Shown piece by piece: positions 26,157 through 34,690 of a stretch of 64,000 nucleotides of DNA. Source of the stretch: Burkholderia sp. Ax-1719. Its GTDB lineage: Bacteria; Pseudomonadota; Gammaproteobacteria; Burkholderiales; Burkholderiaceae. The stretch is from positions 1-64,000 of the forward strand of contig NZ_VWWJ01000012.1 in assembly GCF_011753055.1 (NCBI RefSeq), in the 5' to 3' direction. Position 1 is the first letter of the stretch. Each line of letters starts with the position of its first letter. The translations under genes and the position numbers were made by a program. Below the pieces are notes generated by a model. It saw only the letters and a list, made by a program, of their open reading frames with translations. It searched no databases and was not told the DNA's origin.

Positions 26157-26251
26157 AATCTAGCAGCCCGGTTGCACCTGTGTCGTCATGCCCCGCCTAC
26201 ACTCCGATCCGTGCATAACACAACGCATGGAATATGCGGAGGAGCAGCGAA

Positions 26252-26560
26252 ATGAAAAAGACCCTGTTTGGCGTGGTACTGGGCGCGGCAGCACTGGTGG
26301 CTTCAACGGCGGCCAGCGCGCATGTGGATGTCGCTTTGGGGGTGGAGGTGCCGGGCGTGGCCTACGCGCCGCCCCCGCCGGAATATATTGCTCCGCCGCC
26401 GGTAGCCTATGCTCCCCCGCCGCCGCCCGTCGAGATGGCCTGGCGCGGCGACGACGACTGGCGCGCGCGTCAGTGGCGGGAACATGAATGGCGCGAACAC
26501 GAGCGCCACGAACATGAATGGCGCGAGCACGAATGGCACGACCGCGGCTGGGGTTATTGA
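26252..26560 (+). CDS. Small exported Pro-rich and His/Glu/Arg-rich protein
   Basis: A 102-residue precursor. A signal peptide (MKKTLFGVVLGAAALVAS, cut after ASA) is followed by a proline-tyrosine tract (YAPPPPEYIAPPP) and a C-terminal tract of repeated EHEWRE/HEWH units rich in His, Glu, Arg and Trp. The ribosome site GGAGGAG seven bases before 26252 fixes the start. Function is unknown. His/Glu repeats could bind metal ions, and similar short periplasmic proteins are often envelope-stress induced. The PmrA-box-like array upstream would suit that. Confidence 0.75.
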   Translation: MKKTLFGVVLGAAALVASTAASAHVDVALGVEVPGVAYAPPPPEYIAPPPVAYAPPPPPVEMAWRGDDDWRARQWREHEWREHERHEHEWREHEWHDRGWGY

Positions 26561-26643
26561 ACCGAACCACGGTTGAATGAATCAATATCGTGTTTGCAGT
26601 GAATCAACACCGCATTTATTGAATTTTTTAGCAGGCTATCACT

Positions 26644-26895
26644 ATGAAACTGAATCACCGAATGAGTCTTTTCGTTGCTGCCGCTGCTCTCGGCCTGGCG
26701 GCAGCCGGCAGCGCTAACGCCGCGGGCTGCATGAAGGGCGCGGTCGTGGGCGGCGTGGCTGGCCACTACGCCGGCCACCATGCCGTCGTGGGCGCGGTCG
26801 GCGGTTGCATCGTCGGCCATCACATGGCGAAGAAGCAGGCCGAAGAACGCGCCGCGCAACACGATGCAGACCGGGCCCATCAACTTCCCGGCTAA
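26644..26895 (+). CDS. Small exported glycine-zipper protein
   Basis: An 83-residue precursor with signal peptide (cut near ANAAG). The mature part has Gly-rich segments with small residues (GAVVGGVAGHYAGHHAVVG) typical of a glycine zipper, which forms tightly packed helix pairs in membranes. It also has four His, two Cys and a charged C-terminal tail (AKKQAEERAAQHDADRAH). It lies 83 bp downstream of the His/Glu-rich protein gene, probably in the same transcript. No specific function is known. Confidence 0.75.
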   Translation: MKLNHRMSLFVAAAALGLAAAGSANAAGCMKGAVVGGVAGHYAGHHAVVGAVGGCIVGHHMAKKQAEERAAQHDADRAHQLPG

Positions 26896-27008
26896 GACCC
26901 TGCCAATGCGCACAATAGAGCGGACATCCCTGTCCGCTGTGCTATCCTGGTGGCACACGATTTGCACCGGCTCGATCAATCACACCTTGCCGAGTGGAGA
27001 CAACCAGG

Positions 27009-27350
27009 ATGGATGAAAGAAAGCGAGACAGCATCGTGGCCTACCTGCAACGCAGAATGGCCGAATTCGGAATCACGCCCGAAGCCATTGCCGCCTCCCT
27101 CGCCGAAGACCAACGCCGCCTGCAGGCGGTCAAGTACCGCGACGCCTTTGGCAATAGCTGGGACGGCGAAGGCGACGCACCGCAATGGGTTGTGCAGGCG
27201 ACCAGCGCCGGGCAATCTCTCGATCACTTTTCCGTGCACCGGGCCGAAGCGCCCCAGGCCGACAAGCACGCCGGTGTCGATTGGCGCGACGACCCGTTTG
27301 CGGGCACACGGCTCGCCACGGTGAAGACCGAACAGCTTCAGGCCAGTTGA
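27009..27350 (+). CDS. H-NS-like protein with altered DNA-binding motif
   Basis: A 113-residue protein with the layout of small Burkholderia H-NS proteins: an N-terminal helical part (about 1-40, SIVAYLQRRMAEFGITPEA) and then the C-terminal signature KYRDAFGNSWDGEGDAPQWV. In typical members this reads like YRD..G.TW.GRGRAP.W, where the Arg-Gly-Arg grips the minor groove. Here both arginines are acidic (Glu and Asp), and the protein continues for about 40 residues. DNA binding by the usual mode is therefore doubtful, and it may act as a modulator. The start at ATG 27009 uses the GGAG at 26996-26999. Confidence 0.7.
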   Translation: MDERKRDSIVAYLQRRMAEFGITPEAIAASLAEDQRRLQAVKYRDAFGNSWDGEGDAPQWVVQATSAGQSLDHFSVHRAEAPQADKHAGVDWRDDPFAGTRLATVKTEQLQAS

Positions 27351-27476
27351 ACGCTCTGCATTGCCGGCTAGCGCATTGATGAATCTTGCTCAATAGCTCA
27401 TGCCGATTTAGCCCCATTGTTGACACCATCGGCAGAAAATACACTTCATCTCCTGAGAAACTGACAGGAGCAACGC

Positions 27477-28472
27477 ATGAAACTGCGCATGAAGACACGT
27501 CAACTCGGCAACAGTGGACTCGAAGTATCCGCAATCGGTCTAGGCTGCATGGGTCTGAGCTTCGGCTACGGACCGGCGACGGAAACGTCCGCGGGCATCG
27601 CACTCATTCGCAAAGCCTTTGAACTGGGCGTCACGTTCTTCGATAGCGCGGAGGCCTACGGCCCGTTCACCAATGAAGAACTGCTCGGCGAAGCGCTCGC
27701 GCCCTTGCGCGATCAGGTTGTCATCGCAACCAAGTTCGGCTTTAAGGACGGCGATCCGAAAGCCGGCGTCGATAGCCGTCCCGAGCGCATTCGCGCGGTG
27801 GCCGACGCCTCACTCAAGCGCCTGAAAACGGACCGCATCGACCTGTTTTACCAGCATCGCGTCGATCCGAATGTGCCGATCGAGGACGTCGCGGGCACGG
27901 TCAAGGATCTGATCGCCGAAGGCAAGGTCAAGCATTTCGGCCTCTCCGAAGCGGGCGCACAGACGATCCGCCGCGCCCATGCGGTCCAGCCAGTCGCGGC
28001 GCTGCAAAGCGAGTATTCGCTCTGGTGGCGTGAACCGGAGCAGAAGGTGTTCCCGACACTCGAAGAGCTGGGCATTGGCTTCGTGCCGTTCAGCCCGCTT
28101 GGCAAAGGCTTCCTGACCGGCGCCATCGACGCGAACACGACTTTCGATTCCAGCGATTTCCGCAATGTGGTGCCGCGTTTTTCGGAGGAAAACCGCAAGG
28201 CCAATGCGCAACTCGTCGAGGTGCTTGGCGCAATTGCAAACGAGAAAGGCACGACGCGCGCGCAGATCGCCATTGCCTGGCTGCTCGCGCAAAAGCCGTG
28301 GATCGTGCCGATTCCTGGTACGACGAAGCTTGCGCGGCTCGAAGAAAACGTCGGCGCCGAAGCGGTTTCGCTGAGCCCGGCGGAACTCGCGTCAATCGAA
28401 GCGGCGCTCGCGGCCATCAAGGTAGTGGGCGATCGCTATCCGGCGCAACTCCAGCAGCGCGTCGATAACTGA
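27477..28472 (+). CDS. Aldo/keto reductase
   Basis: A 331-residue NADPH-dependent oxidoreductase with the AKR tetrad Asp56, Tyr61, Lys86 and His127 in a TIM barrel, and the NADP-binding end IPGTTKLARLEENVGA. The sequence is of the AKR13/YajO-like group (GLGCMGLSFGYG), which reduces small aldehydes and ketones. AGGAG lies six bases before the ATG. It stands alone: it is not close to a partner gene on the left, and the MFS gene on the right is convergent with only 17 bp between stops. Physiological substrate not predictable. Confidence 0.92.
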   Translation: MKLRMKTRQLGNSGLEVSAIGLGCMGLSFGYGPATETSAGIALIRKAFELGVTFFDSAEAYGPFTNEELLGEALAPLRDQVVIATKFGFKDGDPKAGVDSRPERIRAVADASLKRLKTDRIDLFYQHRVDPNVPIEDVAGTVKDLIAEGKVKHFGLSEAGAQTIRRAHAVQPVAALQSEYSLWWREPEQKVFPTLEELGIGFVPFSPLGKGFLTGAIDANTTFDSSDFRNVVPRFSEENRKANAQLVEVLGAIANEKGTTRAQIAIAWLLAQKPWIVPIPGTTKLARLEENVGAEAVSLSPAELASIEAALAAIKVVGDRYPAQLQQRVDN

Positions 28473-28489
28473 CGCGCCCGCCGCGCGCG

Positions 28490-29920
28490 CTAGTGCGAAA
28501 TGCTCTCAAGCGACTTGCCCAGCGTGCGCGGCCCCATCAGGCCGATGGCGACGATCACCAGCGACATCGCGCCCGCGATAAACACGAACACACCGGTCAC
28601 GCCGAATTCGCGCAGCGTGAACGCAATCACGAACGAACTGAACACCGCCGAGAGCCGGCTCCACGAATAGACGAAGCCCACGGCGCGCGCACGGATCGCG
28701 GTCGGGTAAAGCTCCTGCTGATAGGTGTGGTAGCTGAACGAGATGATGTTGCCCGCCAGCGTCAGCAGCACGCCAAGCGTGACGATTGCGCCCGCCGATC
28801 TCACCTGGCTGAACAACAGCCCGGCGACGATATTGAGCGCCGCCATGCAGACGATCACATGCTTGCGCTCGAAACGGTCCGCAATGGCATAGCCGAGCAA
28901 CGGCCCGAGCGGCGCGGCCAGCCCGATCACGGTCGTATAGAGCAGGCTCGACGTAACGGTCACGCCCTGTTTGACGAGCAGCGTCGGCACCCAGTTGGCG
29001 AAGCCAAAAAAACCGATCGTCTGGAAGATGTGGAACAGCACCAGCATGATCGTGCGCTTGCGGTACGGCGGCTTCCACATATCGGCGAAACCGGACTTCG
29101 GCATCACGGGATCCGCCGCGCCCGGCGCGGGCAGCGCGCGGCCATATTGACGCTCGACCGTGGCTTCGAGACGGCTGAGCACCGCGTGCGCTTCGTCGAG
29201 CCGCCCCTGCCCGGCGAGCCAGCGCGGGCTTTCCGGGAGATTGCGCCGGAAATACCACACGAACAGCGCGCTCACACCACCCAGTAGCACGACCCAGCGC
29301 CAGCCATCCAGCCCATAGGGCGCATGCGGCACCAGCAGATAAGAGAGATACGCGGCCACCGGCACGGCGGTGAAGCCGACCGTCTGGCACACGGCGAAAG
29401 CGCGGCCACGCAGATGCTTGGGCGCGATTTCGGACAGGTAAGTGCCGATCGTCACCAGTTCCACGCCGATGCCCATGCCCGACACGAAACGCCAGAAGTT
29501 CAGCCCCGCAGCGCTGTCCTGAAACGCCATCACGGTATTGGCGACCACGTACCAGAGCATCGACCACGTAAAGATTGCGCGACGGCCAAAGCGGTCGGCG
29601 AGAAACCCGCAGGCAATCGTGCCGACGAACAGGCCGCTAAAGAGCGCGGCGATGAATCCCGCGATCCCCGAGGTGCCGAACAGGCCCGGTGTCGTAGGCG
29701 TAAGGATGCCGCTCTTGACGAGGCCCGGCGCAACATAACCCGTATAAAGCAGATCGTAGAGTTCGAAGAAGAAGCCCAGGCTCAGGAGCAGGACGAGCTT
29801 CCAGATCGCGCCCGTGGCGGGCAGGCGGTCGAGGCGTGCGGAAATCGCGCCTTTGTCGATGGCCTGGGTTGATGCACGGTCGGCGGCGCGCGGGGAGGAA
29901 GCGCTCTCCAGAGAGGCCAT
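28490..29920 (-). CDS. MFS transporter (metabolite:H+ symporter type)
   Basis: A 476-residue carrier with 12 predicted membrane segments and a long soluble N-terminus (about 40 residues). Motif A is GFLADRFGRRAIF, and PESPRWL in the central loop is common to sugar-porter and SHS/AAHS carriers. The LELYDLLYTGYVAP-like stretch at the first helix (FFFELYDLLYTGYVAPGL) has the acidic residue typical of aromatic-acid and other carboxylate symporters. It is downstream of the fused aconitase gene on the same strand with 120 bp between, so it may import that enzyme's substrate, possibly a tricarboxylate or aromatic acid. Confidence 0.88.
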   Translation of the reverse strand: MASLESASSPRAADRASTQAIDKGAISARLDRLPATGAIWKLVLLLSLGFFFELYDLLYTGYVAPGLVKSGILTPTTPGLFGTSGIAGFIAALFSGLFVGTIACGFLADRFGRRAIFTWSMLWYVVANTVMAFQDSAAGLNFWRFVSGMGIGVELVTIGTYLSEIAPKHLRGRAFAVCQTVGFTAVPVAAYLSYLLVPHAPYGLDGWRWVVLLGGVSALFVWYFRRNLPESPRWLAGQGRLDEAHAVLSRLEATVERQYGRALPAPGAADPVMPKSGFADMWKPPYRKRTIMLVLFHIFQTIGFFGFANWVPTLLVKQGVTVTSSLLYTTVIGLAAPLGPLLGYAIADRFERKHVIVCMAALNIVAGLLFSQVRSAGAIVTLGVLLTLAGNIISFSYHTYQQELYPTAIRARAVGFVYSWSRLSAVFSSFVIAFTLREFGVTGVFVFIAGAMSLVIVAIGLMGPRTLGKSLESISH

Positions 29921-30040
29921 GCCTGTCTCCTGAATCGTAGTTGGAATGAATCGGGCGGATCGCCGATTGTATCCGGGCGCGCTGGAATTGCGAGCCGTCT
30001 GCCTTGCCAGGCAGGCGCGTTACGATCCCGATGAAGCTTG

Positions 30041-32005
30041 TTAGTGTTGTTCGTACTGTTCGCGCAGTTCCGCGAACGAGGCGATACGCCCCGCCAGCGC
30101 GCTTGCCACCACCGTCGGCGGACTGGCGAGCCAGACCTGTCCGGGTCCCGAGCGACCCGGGAAATTGCGGTTGATCGCGCTGATCGTGACTTCGTCGGCG
30201 TGGGTCGAGGCGCCGGGCCCACAATTCGCGCATGCGCCGCACGAAGGCTGCAACAGGATCGCGCCCACCTGCTCGAAGGCCGCCAGATATCCGCGTTGCT
30301 CGCAGTAGTCGCGCACATCCGACGTGCCGAACTGCAGATAGAGCCGCACATGCTCCGGCACGCGCAGACCGCGCGCGGCGGCCCAGGCGAGCACCGCATG
30401 ATAGTGATCGAAGTCCTCGCGCTTGCCCGCCGTGCAGGAGCCGCCGTAAGCGATATCCACGCGTGGGCGCTGCGCCAGATCGCTCAGCGCGACGCCGTTG
30501 CCGGGGTCGCCAGGCGCGGCGAGCATCGGCGTGATGCTGGCGCAGTCGATGGCGATGATTTCCGCGTAGGCCGCGCCCTCGTCGCTGCGCATCCACGGTT
30601 CGATGACGAAATCGACGCCGCGTCGCTCCTTGATAAAGCGTACGGTCGTCTCATCGGGCGCGACGATGCCGGTGAAGCCGCCCAGTTCGGCAGTCATATT
30701 GGTGAGCGTGGCGCGCTCGTCGATCGACAATCGCGCGATGGCGGTCCCCGCGAACTCGAACACCTTGCCGACGCCCAGACCCGCGCGAATGCGCGGATCG
30801 GCAAGCAGATGCAGCACGAGGTCCTTGGCGGTGACGCCCGGTGCGATCTCGCCGTCGAAACGGATCAATAGCGACTGCGGCACCGTCATACGCACCGCGC
30901 CGGTGACGAAGGCGTTGGCCATATCGGTCGTGCCCACGCCAAACGCCACGCAGCCCAGCGCACCGCTGTGCGGCGTATGCGAATCCGTGCCGACCACCAC
31001 CTGCCCCGGCAACGCGTAGCGCTCGGCCATCATCGCGTGCGAGATACCCTCGGAGCCTTCTGCCGATGCGCCGTCCGGCGCGTCGAGATAACCGTGATCG
31101 CGAATGCCGTACTCGCTAGCGAATTGCCGATGCGCCGCAGACAGTTCGCGCACGTCCGGCAGCAGGCCGTTGCGCACATGCAGCGCACTCTTGTGTGCAT
31201 AGGACAGGTGATCCTCGAACGCGAGAATCGACTGCGGCGCGTGCAGCGCGAGCGGACGGCCGAAAGTGGCGTGCAGCATGTGCGTCGCCATCCCCGTGTA
31301 GTACTCGTGGATAAAGCGCCAATCTGCACGCACGAATACGCCTGCACCGGGCGTGAACGCCTCGCTCGTGCCTTCGGTACGCAGCGCGTGGCGCTCAAGA
31401 ATCTTTTGCACCAGCGTGCGCGGCGCCTGGGTCGGGACGAACTGCGCCGGGCGGATATCGCGCATATGCGACGCGCCGTAACGCAGCAGACCGCCGCTAC
31501 GCAGGATCGCGGCGGCAAGCGCGTCGCGATTGGCCACGAGTTCGTCGATCTCTATCGCTTCGCCGCGCTGGATGCGCTCGATCAGCCCGAAATCGGTGGA
31601 CGTGAACAGCCCCAGATTGTCGGCGTTCTGCCGATAGATGCGCTCGAAACTTTGCGCAATCACGAGCCGGATACCCGCGCGATATTCGGCGAGCGGGCTA
31701 TGTTCGCGCGACGATCCCTTGCCGTAACGCTGGCCCGCCACTGTCACGCAAAAGCCACCGTTGCGCACGCCATCCATGCCGATGGGATTGCGCTCGCCCA
31801 CGCGCAGGCCCACGTAGGGCACGCGACCGAGGCGTTCGTCGAAGCGCGTGAGCACGCTCATCGGCGTGATTTCGTCTGTGGAAACGTCGTCGCGCAGCGT
31901 GCCGGGCGAGACATCGTGCAGATCGACGCCTGCGAGTTGCTGCTCGATTTGCGCCGGATCCGTGGTGAGGAACAAAATCCGGCCGCTCAAATCCAGGGTT
32001 GCCAT
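30041..32005 (-). CDS. Aconitase-superfamily hydratase, swivel and core domains fused in reverse order
   Basis: A 654-residue protein. Residues about 1-190 are the LeuD/aconitase domain-4 swivel, with the substrate loop YGKGSSREHSP. Residues about 230-654 are the LeuC/aconitase core, with the Fe-S ligands in YGGSCTAGKREDF and the CxxC of QPSCGACANCG, and the catalytic region GTDSHTPHSGALG. In aconitases the swivel is at the C-terminus, and in isopropylmalate isomerase it is a separate subunit, so this is an inverted fusion. The reaction is presumably dehydration/hydration of a hydroxy tri- or dicarboxylate. It lies between a LysR gene and an MFS gene on the same strand. True aconitase or LeuCD function is unlikely given the setting. 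Confidence 0.85.
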   Translation of the reverse strand: MATLDLSGRILFLTTDPAQIEQQLAGVDLHDVSPGTLRDDVSTDEITPMSVLTRFDERLGRVPYVGLRVGERNPIGMDGVRNGGFCVTVAGQRYGKGSSREHSPLAEYRAGIRLVIAQSFERIYRQNADNLGLFTSTDFGLIERIQRGEAIEIDELVANRDALAAAILRSGGLLRYGASHMRDIRPAQFVPTQAPRTLVQKILERHALRTEGTSEAFTPGAGVFVRADWRFIHEYYTGMATHMLHATFGRPLALHAPQSILAFEDHLSYAHKSALHVRNGLLPDVRELSAAHRQFASEYGIRDHGYLDAPDGASAEGSEGISHAMMAERYALPGQVVVGTDSHTPHSGALGCVAFGVGTTDMANAFVTGAVRMTVPQSLLIRFDGEIAPGVTAKDLVLHLLADPRIRAGLGVGKVFEFAGTAIARLSIDERATLTNMTAELGGFTGIVAPDETTVRFIKERRGVDFVIEPWMRSDEGAAYAEIIAIDCASITPMLAAPGDPGNGVALSDLAQRPRVDIAYGGSCTAGKREDFDHYHAVLAWAAARGLRVPEHVRLYLQFGTSDVRDYCEQRGYLAAFEQVGAILLQPSCGACANCGPGASTHADEVTISAINRNFPGRSGPGQVWLASPPTVVASALAGRIASFAELREQYEQH

Positions 32006-32113
32006 CCAATTTCTCCTTCTGGCAGCAATCTAGACGGTCCGCTGGCTCACCGCGAAGTGCTGGATCGGCACGAGGGTCATCGCGGATGGCGATGTCCGTA
32101 CAAACCCTTAATT

Positions 32114-32143
32114 TTCGTTCTCATTCGTTCTCATTCGTTCTCA
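32114..32143. repeat. Three tandem copies of a 10-bp unit
   Basis: TTCGTTCTCA is repeated three times exactly. The last three bases of the third copy are the stop codon of the LysR gene (TGA on the minus strand), so the repeat begins at the gene end and extends into the spacer before the aconitase gene. Confidence 0.85.
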
Positions 32144-33034
32144 TTTGGCCTTGGCGGTCAGCAGGTCGATCAAGGCCTGCACCGCGCGCAGTCGCGACGA
32201 TTTGCGCAGCGCGTGGACCTGTAGCGAACGCTCGACGGCCCACGCATCGCCCAGCGGACGACGCACGAAGCCGCGCGACCCCGCGAACGCAGACGCCGCG
32301 CTGATCGGCACGACGCCGATGCCCAGCCCGGCTTCCACCATGCGGCACTGGGCGTCGAAACTGTTGACGGTCACCGCCACCTTGAGCGACGCGCGCTGCG
32401 CGGCGGCGCGCTCGTGAATCAGACGATCGAGCGAACCCCCGGCCTGCAACGCAACGAGCGGAAAGCGCAGGACATCGGCGAAATCAAGCGTCTGCATCGC
32501 CACGAGTTCGTGATCGGGCGGCAGCACCACCATCAGCGGATCATCTGCGAAGTGCCACGATTCGAGCGCGGCGGGCGTGGCAGAACTCGCCGATACGCCG
32601 ACGTCCGCGCGATCTTCCACACAGGCGCGCACGACTTCTTCGCTCACAGCTTCGGTCAATTCGATCTGTACGAGCGGATACGCAGCCTGAAACGCCTTGA
32701 GCCGCTCAGGCAGAAAGCCCACGATGGCCGATGCATTCGCATAGAGACGCACCACGCCCGCAACCTGATCGCCCAGCGATTGCACTTCGCGCGCAAAAGT
32801 CTGTAGTTGCGCATGCAACGACTGGGCGCGCGCCAGTGCCTCCCGGCCCGCTTCCGTCACGGCCACGCCGCCGTGCGAGCGGATCAGCAACGGCATGCCC
32901 ACAGCCGCTTCCAGATCGGCCATGCGGCGGCTGAGCGCCGAGGCCGCAATGTGATGGCGCTGCGCGGCGCGGGCAATCGAGCCTTCTTCGACTACGGAGA
33001 TAAAAAGTTCGAGGCTGTAGGGATCGATACGCAT
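32141..33034 (-). CDS. LysR-family regulator
   Basis: A 297-residue LysR protein: helix-turn-helix (GSIARAAQRHHIAASALSRR at 18-37) and effector domain. It lies upstream of, and in the same direction as, the fused aconitase and MFS genes with a 135-bp gap, so it probably regulates them from an independent promoter. The gene is bracketed by tandem repeats: 12-bp units 36 bp upstream of the start, and 10-bp units running over the stop. The C-terminus (LLTAKAK) may vary with the repeat number. Confidence 0.92.
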   Translation of the reverse strand: MRIDPYSLELFISVVEEGSIARAAQRHHIAASALSRRMADLEAAVGMPLLIRSHGGVAVTEAGREALARAQSLHAQLQTFAREVQSLGDQVAGVVRLYANASAIVGFLPERLKAFQAAYPLVQIELTEAVSEEVVRACVEDRADVGVSASSATPAALESWHFADDPLMVVLPPDHELVAMQTLDFADVLRFPLVALQAGGSLDRLIHERAAAQRASLKVAVTVNSFDAQCRMVEAGLGIGVVPISAASAFAGSRGFVRRPLGDAWAVERSLQVHALRKSSRLRAVQALIDLLTAKAK

Positions 33035-33351
33035 GCTGCTGGGGTCCTCGGGCGCGCTTTGGGGTATCGGCAGATAACAGCGCAGGTAACAACGCAGATA
33101 ACAGCGCGGATAACAAAATTGTCAGCCTATCAACATCGAAATGTCAGGCGTGGTCGATTATGCTTTTACGCGAACTTCGGTCTACGTGGCAAGCGTTGAC
33201 TCGTTGATTTGCTGAATTGCCGATTTGCGCACTCGCCGTCACGTTCGCGCCGTTTCGCGGATAATCGCTCCGCTGTCAGTTTTATCGCTTGTTTCGTGCT
33301 CCGTTTATCACCGGGAGCGCACCCATCCTTCGTTGCACCTCTTCTGTATCA
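33035..33351. other. Intergenic region upstream of the LysR gene
   Basis: A 317-bp region between the divergent LysR gene and the gene at 33352. Apart from the 12-bp tandem repeat (33071-33118) I see A/T-rich stretches near 33150-33200 suitable for promoters, but no gene. Confidence 0.35.
33071..33118. repeat. Four tandem copies of a 12-bp unit
   Basis: CAGATAACAGCG (33071), CAGGTAACAACG (33083), CAGATAACAGCG (33095) and CGGATAACAAAA (33107). Copies 1 and 3 are identical. All share the core GRTAACA. The array starts 36 bp upstream of the LysR start codon, so it could be an iterated protein-binding site or a slippage-prone leader. Confidence 0.75.
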
Positions 33352-33807
33352 ATGTCACGCCGCAAAAAAGCTCATTCCGTTCCGCCTTCTTCCATTTTCC
33401 TGCAGCGCCCGCTGGATGAGAAAACCGCCACCGAAATGGCGCTCGCCCATCACCTCACGTTTGCCGCCTGCAAAGGCTGGGCTGGCACGACACGTCTGGT
33501 CAGCGAACTCGTCCGCATGGTGTATCTGACGTTCTATGTGCAATGCGCCGGCTACGGCGATACCGATATCGCGCGTTTCGCCGATGCCGAAGCCGCGCTT
33601 GAGAAGTGCATCCTGCGGGCGGGCGAGGACGAAGTTTGCCGGATTGCGCCAGGTGAATGCGAGCTGGTCGAGCCGATTCTGCTTCAGGCGGACACCCAAT
33701 TGTTCCTTGCACCGAGACTCGCGCTGATCGAAGCCTATAAGCGGCTGGACCGGTTTCTACGGAGTTCGAACGAGTCGCCGCTGCCCCAGCGGGTGATGGC
33801 AGTCTAG
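33352..33807 (+). CDS. Hypothetical protein
   Basis: A soluble 151-residue protein, mostly helical, with a basic N-terminus (MSRRKKAHSVPPSS) and conserved-looking helices (EMALAHHLTFAACKGW, LVSELVRMVYLTFYVQCAGY, ADAEAALEKCILRAG). I do not know a domain for it; similar proteins of this length seem to occur in Burkholderiaceae without known function. The ATG chosen has only a weak ribosome site, and an in-frame ATG exists at 33289. The stop overlaps the convergent short gene at 33804 by four bases. Confidence 0.6.
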   Translation: MSRRKKAHSVPPSSIFLQRPLDEKTATEMALAHHLTFAACKGWAGTTRLVSELVRMVYLTFYVQCAGYGDTDIARFADAEAALEKCILRAGEDEVCRIAPGECELVEPILLQADTQLFLAPRLALIEAYKRLDRFLRSSNESPLPQRVMAV

Positions 33808-33935
33808 ATGACCGGTGCCTTTGGCGCGTTATCGTAATTGACGCCTTGCCAATAGAACTCGCGCACGCCCCAGGCCATACACGCGACGAAAAAGACCACT
33901 GCCATCACAACCATCGCACGGGTCGCCGGTCCCAT
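33804..33935 (-). CDS. 43-residue single-span membrane peptide
   Basis: A short frame reading MGPATRAMVVMAVVFFVACM followed by AWGVREFYWQGVNYDNAPKAPVI: one strongly hydrophobic helix and a short polar tail. An AGGGG site lies seven bases before the ATG at 33935; another in-frame ATG is at 33941. The composition is typical of real small membrane peptides rather than of a random frame. It lies between convergent and co-directional genes, 72 bp downstream of the 2OG-oxygenase pair. Confidence 0.5.
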   Translation of the reverse strand: MGPATRAMVVMAVVFFVACMAWGVREFYWQGVNYDNAPKAPVI

Positions 33936-34006
33936 ATCCATGCCCCTGAAGTTGCGCCAGTTAGACTATACGCCGAAGCAAAATGAAGCCGCGCCTGTGT
34001 GTCTGT

Positions 34007-34690
34007 TCACGGCGTCAGGTGAAAGATCCATTCCAGGCCAACGCGTTCGCCGCTGCGCACGCGGCTGATCGCGTGTTTGATCTGGCCACGATAGTAACCG
34101 TGCGCGCCCTGAATGGGCCGCTGCGCGCTGGCGATGATCGCCATATCGCCACATTGCAGCGGCACGACCATCGGCCGCGACTGCATGCGCGGGCGCTGCT
34201 CGGTCATGACGAACTCGCCGCCCGTGAAATCGCGCTTTGGATCGCTCAGCAACCCGACCACCTGAAACGGGAATATCCATTCGCCTTCATCATGACGATG
34301 CAACCCTAGCCGGTCGCCTTCGCGCAGACGGCAAAGATGCGACTGCTGCCGATGCTGACCGGCGCTGCGATTCGTTTCAAGAAACGCGTCGAGTTCCGCT
34401 GGAAACACGCGATCGATTCCTGAAAGCAGGTTCCATCGGTTTGCCAGTGGCGCGAGCCATCGATATAACGCATCACGCCGAGCCATGATTTGCGGGGGCA
34501 TCGCGTTATCGAAATAAGTAAATTCTCCGCCATCCGGGCCGAGCGTTACGCGCCCCGCATCGAGCAGAGTTGCCATCGCGCGGGCTTCATCAGCGTCGAA
34601 AAATCCTGGCAGAACAGCAAAGGCTTCGGCATCGAGCTGCGCAGAAATGCTCTGCACATCGAAACGTTCAAGCATGTCGTCGTTCTTCAT
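34007..34690 (-). CDS. 2OG-Fe(II) oxygenase homologue with HxH in place of HxD
   Basis: A 227-residue double-stranded beta-helix protein, paralogue of the gene just upstream. Aligned with that gene, the iron site reads His131-Arg-His133 instead of His-x-Asp (LHRHDEGE versus LHQDLYGE). The distal His206 (IKHAISRV) and an Arg for the 2OG carboxylate (about 216, GERVGLEWIFH) are kept. Such a protein may bind iron with three histidines, have a shifted ligand (Asp134), or have lost activity. Its ATG overlaps the upstream stop by 4 nt, so the two genes form an operon. Substrate unknown; the family includes prolyl and lysyl hydroxylases as well as small-molecule oxygenases. Confidence 0.8.
   Translation of the reverse strand: MKNDDMLERFDVQSISAQLDAEAFAVLPGFFDADEARAMATLLDAGRVTLGPDGGEFTYFDNAMPPQIMARRDALYRWLAPLANRWNLLSGIDRVFPAELDAFLETNRSAGQHRQQSHLCRLREGDRLGLHRHDEGEWIFPFQVVGLLSDPKRDFTGGEFVMTEQRPRMQSRPMVVPLQCGDMAIIASAQRPIQGAHGYYRGQIKHAISRVRSGERVGLEWIFHLTP

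Noticed and set aside
32085..32118. Possible fifth copy of the 36-bp regulon element, upstream of the aconitase gene (minus strand CGAAAATT and TTTGTACGGAC)
   Set aside because: The two parts are too close together (about 27 instead of 36 bases) and the central TCCCA-GAA block is missing.
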